The notes beneath the pieces are model-generated. The model saw only the letters and a list, made by a program, of their open reading frames with translations. It ran no database searches and was not told the DNA's origin. A stretch of 64,000 bases of DNA from the NCBI RefSeq assembly GCF_019670105.1, contig NZ_AP023032.1:1544972-1608971 (forward strand), read 5' to 3'. The DNA comes from Agarivorans albus (GTDB lineage Bacteria; Pseudomonadota; Gammaproteobacteria; Enterobacterales; Celerinatantimonadaceae). Shown here piece after piece: positions 58,770 to 64,000 of this stretch. The translations under genes and the position numbers were made by a program. Every line of letters starts with the position of its first letter. Within the stretch, counting starts at the first letter, position 1.

Positions 58770-59007
58770 GTATACGCTAAGCCTTAGCTCAACACGAACA
58801 AGCTAGTGGTTGTTGCCTGTTGTTTGCATTGGCAAATTAGCTGTACCTCCAAATATTCCTGTTAAATGAATAGTTTTGATAGCGCTTTCATTCACATCCT
58901 TAATATTCATCTTGTATGATTATCAACGTTTAATCATGGGCTTATTGGCTTTGTTGAGCTTTTTGTTAAGGTTGCTTGGTTTAGTTTTGTTGTACAAGGA
59001 AGTAACT

Positions 59008-60120
59008 ATGATTAAATCTCCCAGTTTGTTTTGGTGGGGAATTCTTACCGGGGTGATAGGCATGTTGTTTTATGCAAATTTTAGGGAGCCTCAAATACTG
59101 TTTGATGCGCTTCCGGCCTATCAATGGATAAAGTTTTCTGCAAATCCCATTATGCTCCCTCGCTATGCCTCAGAGTGGTTCCCTAGTTTTCTGCACGTAG
59201 TGGGCATGAGCTTGTTCACCGCTGGTTTATTAGGCACTGAAGGAAAACGTTGGTTAGCAATACCTATATGTTGGTTGGGTGTTGATCTCGCTTTTGAGTT
59301 TGGCCAAGCTACTGAAACCTTAGGGGTTCTAAGTTATGGCAATTTTGAATGGATGGACGTAACAGCGCTTATTATGGCGACTATTTTCTCTACCATTTGG
59401 CTTTTTCAGCATAATCAAAAAGCAATTGCTAAGTCGAAGAAAAGCCAATTTGCTATCCCTGTTGCGGTAGTTGTTGGCAGTGCAATGATGCTAGGTAGCT
59501 ATCAATCACCAACTGTTGATCAAAAGGCTAGATACATTTGTACTTACCCAGATCAAAGTGAAGCTATTTGCGCCATTGAGCCAATATACTTGGACTGGGA
59601 AAGTTTTAGAGGCGAGAAGCAAGTTAGCTTTAGCGCTGAAAATAGCAATGCCTTAACACAAGCTTATATCGATGCTGGCTCAAGGGTTGAAGAGTTTATC
59701 GGCTTAGAGAACTCCGGAAAAATCTATCTCTATCAGCACTACATGTTTATTATTTCTGAGCTGCGTGGTGTCTACATTTTCGATAACACCAATCGTGAAA
59801 CGCCAGTATATTTAGGCTTTGTTCATGTGCATGGTGCTTCTGATGTGCTAATTCACCAAGGCATGCTGGTTGTTGCTGCTTTAACGGATTTAGTTCTGAT
59901 TGATTTTAATAATTTGAACAGCATTACTACTCAAGAGCTCGCCTTAAATTACCCCAACTATGATCGCTTGTCTCCTCAAGCCACCATATTTGCAAAGTTT
60001 AGTGACAGTTCTGAAGAGTATGAATCTGTATACTTGGATTACGAGATTGGTTTGGTGATTGGTTATAAAAATGCCGATGGTAAATCCTTCTACTTTTGGC
60101 CATTAGAGGAGCTGCTATGA
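59008..60120 (+). CDS. VanZ-like membrane protein with LVIVD beta-propeller-like domain
   Basis: This protein of about 370 residues begins with five membrane helices, in which FLHVVGMSLFTAGLLG and VDLAFEFGQ...WMDVTALIMATI resemble VanZ-like domains. The second part (residues about 170-370) looks periplasmic: it has two Cys (YICTYPDQSEAICAIE) fit for a disulfide, then strands like KIYLYQHYMFIISELRGVYIFD and QGMLVVAALTDLVLIDF, the pattern of LVIVD beta-propeller repeats. The ATG at 59008 has AAGGAAG upstream; a TTG at 58876 would add a hydrophobic stretch. Its stop overlaps the next gene (ATGA). Function unknown. Confidence 0.7.
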   Translation: MIKSPSLFWWGILTGVIGMLFYANFREPQILFDALPAYQWIKFSANPIMLPRYASEWFPSFLHVVGMSLFTAGLLGTEGKRWLAIPICWLGVDLAFEFGQATETLGVLSYGNFEWMDVTALIMATIFSTIWLFQHNQKAIAKSKKSQFAIPVAVVVGSAMMLGSYQSPTVDQKARYICTYPDQSEAICAIEPIYLDWESFRGEKQVSFSAENSNALTQAYIDAGSRVEEFIGLENSGKIYLYQHYMFIISELRGVYIFDNTNRETPVYLGFVHVHGASDVLIHQGMLVVAALTDLVLIDFNNLNSITTQELALNYPNYDRLSPQATIFAKFSDSSEEYESVYLDYEIGLVIGYKNADGKSFYFWPLEELL

Positions 60121-60962
60121 AAACGCTTATTAAAAGACTTAGTGTACAGATTGCAATAGTACTAATGGCTGCTTGTGATTCAGACTCAAGCTCAAGTGGT
60201 GGCACCATAGTATATAGCGGAACAGGGCAGGTTGGCTCTCTTGCAGCTTTAGTTGAATTTCAAGGCGATCTTCATGCGATAAATACGAACCAAAAAGTTT
60301 CGATACTTCGCTCAGAAGAGTTTTTATCTGCTGATTATGTTGATAGTTATTCTTGGATAGCTGAAACCTTACACGTGTATGATGATAGCCATGTGATGGT
60401 CGGCCATTCAAGTGGTGTAGACATTTATCGCTCGACTGGTGACCTAGATAATCCCGTTGAGTTTATCGCACAGCTTCGTCATTTAGTTGCCTATGATCCA
60501 GTCATCGCTCACGACGGAGTGGCTTATTACACCACCAGAGATGGTAGTAACGAAATCACCTTTATGGATGGAATATTTGTTGAAAATATTAGCGATATCC
60601 TAGCTTATGTTCCGCCAACTCAAGAAGAAATTGATGAAGGCGCCTCTAATGTAAGACCTAACAGTACATCAATGGCAGAGTACCGAGAGTTAGCCGAGCC
60701 CATTGGCTTAGCACTTCGAGAGGGGACGCTCTATGTTTGTGATGCTGCCGAAGGACTGGTTCCTTTATTACTCGAGGCAAACCCTGAAGAATCAGCTGAA
60801 TTTAGCCACGTACTTACTAGGCAAGCACTTAATGATGTATTTCCTTGTAAGGACGTGATAGCCACTGAGCAGGGATTAATGCTGGTAGGTGAGTCTGGAG
60901 TTATTCAACTCGATGTTAGCGATACCGGCCTGAGCTTAGTGAGTCAAATACCTACGATATAA
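60117..60962 (+). CDS. Lipoprotein with LVIVD-like repeats, partner of the VanZ-like protein
   Basis: This 281-residue protein has a lipoprotein leader (MKTLIKRLSVQIAIVLMAAC, Cys20) and a Ser/Asp-rich linker. Repeated strands follow, such as VMVGHSSGVDIYRST, GVAYYTTRDGS, EGTLYVCDAAEGL and GLMLVGESGVIQLDV, which resemble LVIVD beta-propeller repeats. The ATG overlaps the previous stop by four bases with GAGGAG upstream, so the pair is cotranslated and both products probably meet at the periplasmic side. I do not know the family's function. Confidence 0.75.
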   Translation: MKTLIKRLSVQIAIVLMAACDSDSSSSGGTIVYSGTGQVGSLAALVEFQGDLHAINTNQKVSILRSEEFLSADYVDSYSWIAETLHVYDDSHVMVGHSSGVDIYRSTGDLDNPVEFIAQLRHLVAYDPVIAHDGVAYYTTRDGSNEITFMDGIFVENISDILAYVPPTQEEIDEGASNVRPNSTSMAEYRELAEPIGLALREGTLYVCDAAEGLVPLLLEANPEESAEFSHVLTRQALNDVFPCKDVIATEQGLMLVGESGVIQLDVSDTGLSLVSQIPTI

Positions 60963-60969
60963 AACGAAC

Positions 60970-61000
60970 AGGCAAACAAAGCGCATAACTTTGCTTGCCT
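60970..61000 (+). terminator. Possible terminator of the VanZ-like/lipoprotein operon
   Basis: Arms AGGCAA-a-CAAAG and CTTTG-c-TTGCCT pair around a seven-base loop with one internal mismatch, eight bases after the stop at 60962. No clear T-run follows. Confidence 0.5.
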
Positions 61001-61199
61001 AATGACATCGAATAGTAGTCAGAAGCAGAATGTTTCAGGGTTAATCTCTGCGGGGATGAGTGAATCGATATTTGGTTCACTTTTCTAAGCGACTGCCATT
61101 GGGTTGTAAGATTGTTGATGTTGGCTCAATCGGTAGAGGCAATAAGAAGTAGATTAACCTTTAGTTGCCGCTCTATATCTAGTATCAAAGCCAATCCTG

Positions 61200-61565
61200 T
61201 TAGCGAAACAAGAACTGCCTGGGGTAACCAAAGTAGCGGCGAATTTTGTAATGCTGAAATAACAAGGCAGTGGCGAGGTGCAACAAAGAAACAGCACCTA
61301 GTATCAATGCCATGCGTAACCAAGGTTGGTCATAGGCGCTGCGAACAACGTAGATTTCTGCGATGGTATTAATCCATTCGGCAGTGAGTAGCAACATGGC
61401 ACATTGGTTTAGTCGTAAGCAAATTGGGTGGCGAATCAAAATACTACACAGTCCCATAATACATAGCGCTACGTAAATTTGCTGGTGAGCGTGGTAGAAG
61501 TGGGCAGCACTAAGCAGAAAACAGATACAACAAGGGGCGAGAAACCAACGAATTGAAGATTGCAT
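61200..61565 (-). CDS. Small four-helix membrane protein, unknown function
   Basis: This 121-residue protein has about four membrane helices (near 6-20, 29-44, 56-72 and 84-103) with a short basic tail (KIRRYFGYPRQFLFR). I do not recognise a family. The ATG has no strong ribosome site. It stands alone between the lipoprotein gene and the xylosidase gene. Confidence 0.6.
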   Translation of the reverse strand: MQSSIRWFLAPCCICFLLSAAHFYHAHQQIYVALCIMGLCSILIRHPICLRLNQCAMLLLTAEWINTIAEIYVVRSAYDQPWLRMALILGAVSLLHLATALLFQHYKIRRYFGYPRQFLFR

Positions 61566-61681
61566 ACTGTGCTGCTTAGTGGTTAAAAATGATGCAGCGA
61601 GTGTGGCAAGCTCTATATAGCAAGATACTGATTTAAATCAAAATAATCGTTTTATACTTAGTTCAATGGTTGAAACTAAGA

Positions 61682-61723
61682 GTTAGATCGCACTAGCTAG
61701 TACTCTAAATAGCGCAATCTAAC
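61682..61723. repeat. Imperfect inverted repeat behind the xylosidase gene
   Basis: GTTAGAT (61682-61688) and ATCTAAC (61717-61723) form the outer arms, with further GC and CTA/TAG pairing inside. It lies 15 bases after the minus-strand xylosidase stop. No T-run follows, so its role as terminator is uncertain. Confidence 0.45.
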
Positions 61724-61738
61724 TGGGGGATTTTCAGA

Positions 61739-63349
61739 CTAACTTAATGTTTGATAGTCAAAGTAATCAAAGTCAGCTGCAATTTGCTTACCTGTTAGGT
61801 CACAAGCAAATAAACCGACAAATGAGCCGGTGAAGCGAAACACATCGTTGCTGCCTTCATCTGATAAGTGAGTTGCATTTAAAGGTTCACCAATGGTTTG
61901 CCAAACTTTACCGTCTAAAGAATAGCTAAATTGATACCACTGAGTACGTTGCTCTAGGCGCATGTAAACCCGTTTACTGCGGCCAATAATTATTTCGTCG
62001 GTGTATTCTTGGTACTTATCATCAATGTCGCCCACAACTTGAATGATTTGTTCGCCAGCATCGTTAGCTGAGGTTTTTAAAAAGTAGTGTCCGCCACGTG
62101 AGTAGTAAGCTACCAAACCTGCCATTTGCCGTGGTGAGCAGGGATCAAACTCTACAGCGGTTTCGCTGATGCAGTTAAATGCGGTAACTCGCTGCGCCAA
62201 CATGCTTTGGTTGTAGCGTGAGTATAAGTAGTCACGGCCAGCTAGGCGCAGATAACCCGGTCGCTTGCTTAAAGATATCCATGATTCTTCAAATGGGTCT
62301 TTTAGTGATTGGTATTTTACCGCTAAGGTGTTGCCATCAAAGTCATCACGGCTCGCTTCAACCGGCCAAGGTTGAGCCGCTAGTTTTGGCGCTTGGATCT
62401 CCAGTCTTGGGGTTGTACCGCCTACAACATATGGCCAGTTATCACGCCACTCTACGTTTTGCAGGGCGGTTTCTCGACCTAAGGTACAGCGACCTTGGGC
62501 ATATTTTGAAGTCTCTTTAGGATTTTCTGGGTCGCTGATTGGGCGGCCACAAAGGTGCGATAAATACCATTCGCCATTTTGGGTTTCTACTAAGAAGCCA
62601 TGCCCCGCACGTTGCAATTCGGCATCATCTTGGTGGCGAGACGTTAGAATTGGGTTTTCTGGGTGCAGCTCATAGGGGCCCCAAACATTTTTGGCGCGGC
62701 AGACAGTGACTGCGTGGTCGTATGATGTACCGCCTTCTGCAGTGATAAGGTAATACCAGCCATCTTTTTTAAGAATTTGTGGCCCTTCAGTACAGCCCAG
62801 CTTGGTACCGTTAAATACTATTTTTTCTTCGCCAACTAGCTGACCTAACTCGGCATCAAACTCTTGTAGAACAATGCCACCAAAAAAGTCAGTTTTTTTG
62901 CGGCCATCCCACACCATGTTTACCATGTATTTTTTGCCATCGTCATCATGAAACAGTGATGGGTCGAAGCCATAATTGCCTATAGATACAGGTTTACTCC
63001 ATGGGCCGCGAATGTCTTCGGCGCTTACCACATAGCTGGGAGTAGACATCCAAGTGCCGCCACGACAAGAATGCACGTTAGAAAAACAGCACCAAAACTT
63101 GCCATCGGCATAACTTAAGGCTGGCGCATACACACCTTCGGAGTTATCCATGCCTCGCATATCTAGGTGGTCAACGGTGTTAAGTACATGGCCGATAATT
63201 CGCCAGTTCACTAGATCTTTAGAGTGGTGGAGCATGATGCCCGGAAACCATTCGAAAGTAGAGGTAGCAATGTAGTAATCGTCTTCTACGCGGATAATCG
63301 ATGGATCGGGACGAAAACCAGTAAGAATAGGGTTAGTAATAGTAGCCAT
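61739..63349 (-). CDS. GH43 beta-xylosidase
   Basis: This 536-residue cytosolic glycosidase (no signal peptide) resembles GH43 beta-xylosidases of the XynB type. The five-bladed propeller keeps its acidic residues: Asp15 in GFRPDPS (general base), Asp in YGFDPSLFHDD, and Glu in GCTEGPQ (general acid). The last 200 residues form the beta-sandwich domain (SLSKRPGYLRLAGRD is its typical start). It should release xylose from imported xylo-oligosaccharides. ATG with AGGAG upstream. It diverges from an AraC-type regulator gene, its likely controller. Confidence 0.93.
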   Translation of the reverse strand: MATITNPILTGFRPDPSIIRVEDDYYIATSTFEWFPGIMLHHSKDLVNWRIIGHVLNTVDHLDMRGMDNSEGVYAPALSYADGKFWCCFSNVHSCRGGTWMSTPSYVVSAEDIRGPWSKPVSIGNYGFDPSLFHDDDGKKYMVNMVWDGRKKTDFFGGIVLQEFDAELGQLVGEEKIVFNGTKLGCTEGPQILKKDGWYYLITAEGGTSYDHAVTVCRAKNVWGPYELHPENPILTSRHQDDAELQRAGHGFLVETQNGEWYLSHLCGRPISDPENPKETSKYAQGRCTLGRETALQNVEWRDNWPYVVGGTTPRLEIQAPKLAAQPWPVEASRDDFDGNTLAVKYQSLKDPFEESWISLSKRPGYLRLAGRDYLYSRYNQSMLAQRVTAFNCISETAVEFDPCSPRQMAGLVAYYSRGGHYFLKTSANDAGEQIIQVVGDIDDKYQEYTDEIIIGRSKRVYMRLEQRTQWYQFSYSLDGKVWQTIGEPLNATHLSDEGSNDVFRFTGSFVGLFACDLTGKQIAADFDYFDYQTLS

Positions 63350-63382
63350 AGTTACTCCTAAAGTTTGTACTGGTAATTTATT

Positions 63383-63421
63383 GCTTTAAATTGTGCTTAT
63401 ATGTAAGTTATAGGCTTTAAA
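63383..63421. promoter_or_regulatory. Direct repeats between xylosidase and regulator genes
   Basis: GCTTTAAA occurs at 63383-63390 and at 63414-63421, 31 bases apart, about three helical turns, inside the 91-base divergent promoter. Direct repeats in phase fit AraC-type half-sites, but the motif is AT-rich and could arise by chance. Confidence 0.25.
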
Positions 63422-63440
63422 GTATAAAAATATTGCTATT

Positions 63441-64000
63441 ATGGCTGCGCATCCTCTCAGTTTTGAAAACATCCACCTTCCTCAGGGAAAATCCTACTAT
63501 TTGCGCCGCTTTCACTTCATTGATGAACCTAGTTTAGAGATCCCAACTCACTTTCACATGCTATGCGAGGTTATGCTGTTTAAAAAGATCAAAGGGCAGG
63601 TGGGGATCGACGGGCAATCAATAGAGTTAAACGATAATTCACTGGTATTTGTTCCTTCATTGGCGATGCACGAAATGGAGATGCAAGGTGAGGAGCGAGA
63701 GTTTAGTCTGCTGCAGTTTCAGCGATATTTATATAGCGAGTTAGCCTTATTGGATGTGGCCTCTCAATTAGAGAAGCCTTTAGTGTTGCAACTTAATGAC
63801 CAGCAAGCAGGGTACTTACATAGCCAATTTGCTTGGTTAGAGAACGTAGATAACAACAATGATGGACGGAATTTGGCACATAGCTTATTGCGCACATTAT
63901 TTTTGTTTTTGGCCGGCCAGCAATCTCGTTGCCAATTTAGTACCGAAAAAAATGCTACCGTATTAAAAGAAAACAAAGGCTTAGCAAAAATTATCCCTTT
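63441..64000 (+). CDS. AraC-type transcriptional regulator, N-terminal part (cut by right edge)
   Basis: An ATG at 63441 opens a frame to the window end (186 codons, no stop). The visible part is a cupin-like sensor domain: PTHFHMLCEVMLF holds the typical His-containing strand, ELNDNSLVFVPSLAMHEME follows the 'storage of effector' pattern of AraC N-domains, and a helical linker starts near 150. The HTH domain should lie just beyond the edge. It diverges from the xylosidase gene at 63349 and probably senses xylose or xylo-oligosaccharides. No clear Shine-Dalgarno sequence is seen. Confidence 0.75.
   Translation, partial: MAAHPLSFENIHLPQGKSYYLRRFHFIDEPSLEIPTHFHMLCEVMLFKKIKGQVGIDGQSIELNDNSLVFVPSLAMHEMEMQGEEREFSLLQFQRYLYSELALLDVASQLEKPLVLQLNDQQAGYLHSQFAWLENVDNNNDGRNLAHSLLRTLFLFLAGQQSRCQFSTEKNATVLKENKGLAKIIP

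Overview
The window reads as chromosomal DNA of a marine gammaproteobacterium from the Alteromonadales/Vibrionales neighbourhood. The evidence is the gene content: an AraC-controlled put operon with a PutA that lacks a DNA-binding domain, a C-P lyase operon, ycjX-ycjF, a giant VCBS adhesin with its type I exporter, a secreted amylase and a GH43 xylosidase. An Agarivorans-like genus is a guess. I see no rRNA, tRNA, transposase, integrase or CRISPR array.

Layout. 1-104 is the start of a lipoprotein gene that runs off the left edge. 572-2813 is a visibly AT-rich two-gene islet: an OLD-family ATPase/TOPRIM nuclease and a small HEXXH protein, possibly a defence cassette. 2990-9620 is the proline catabolism locus: putP, a small ALDH-like gene carrying the C-terminal PutA motif, putA, and an AraC-family regulator. 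9867-28571 is a tight four-gene operon of two type I secretion ABC subunits, an HlyD-type adaptor and a 4552-residue adhesin containing eleven exact 318-bp repeats. 28759-29370 is a small outer-membrane barrel. 29343-41782 is a phosphonate operon on the minus strand (phnCDEFGHIJKLMN, phnP, a hexapeptide acetyltransferase and an MFS permease), preceded by phased PhoB-type heptamers and a PhnF-type operator. 42197-48594 holds a small membrane protein, a HAD phosphatase, a GNAT, a GNAT-methyltransferase fusion, a broken lipoprotein gene and ycjX-ycjF. 49570-55061 holds a secreted alpha-amylase with a starch-binding domain, an MFS transporter and a cyclic-nucleotide phosphodiesterase lipoprotein. 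55175-61565 holds a periplasmic binding protein, an Ada-like alkyltransferase with a GNAT, a cold-shock protein, a DTW-domain protein, a VanZ-like/beta-propeller membrane protein with a partner lipoprotein, and a small membrane protein. 61739-64000 is a GH43 xylosidase divergent from an AraC-type regulator cut by the right edge.

How it fits together. The proline locus imports proline and oxidises it to glutamate. The phn operon imports phosphonates, breaks the C-P bond and recycles the ribosyl product, probably under phosphate-starvation control plus PhnF. The secretion operon exports a very large surface adhesin that carries lectin-like modules. Amylase and xylosidase point to use of algal or plant polysaccharides.

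The most unusual points are the adhesin exporter, whose two ABC subunits both have eroded nucleotide-binding motifs while the substrate lacks the usual RTX tail; the OLD/HEXXH pair; the PutA C-terminal motif supplied by a separate gene; and the overlap of PhoB boxes with a PhnF-like site that recurs inside the phn operon. Start sites were chosen by eye from Shine-Dalgarno position and family length. Family calls come from motif recognition, not database searches.
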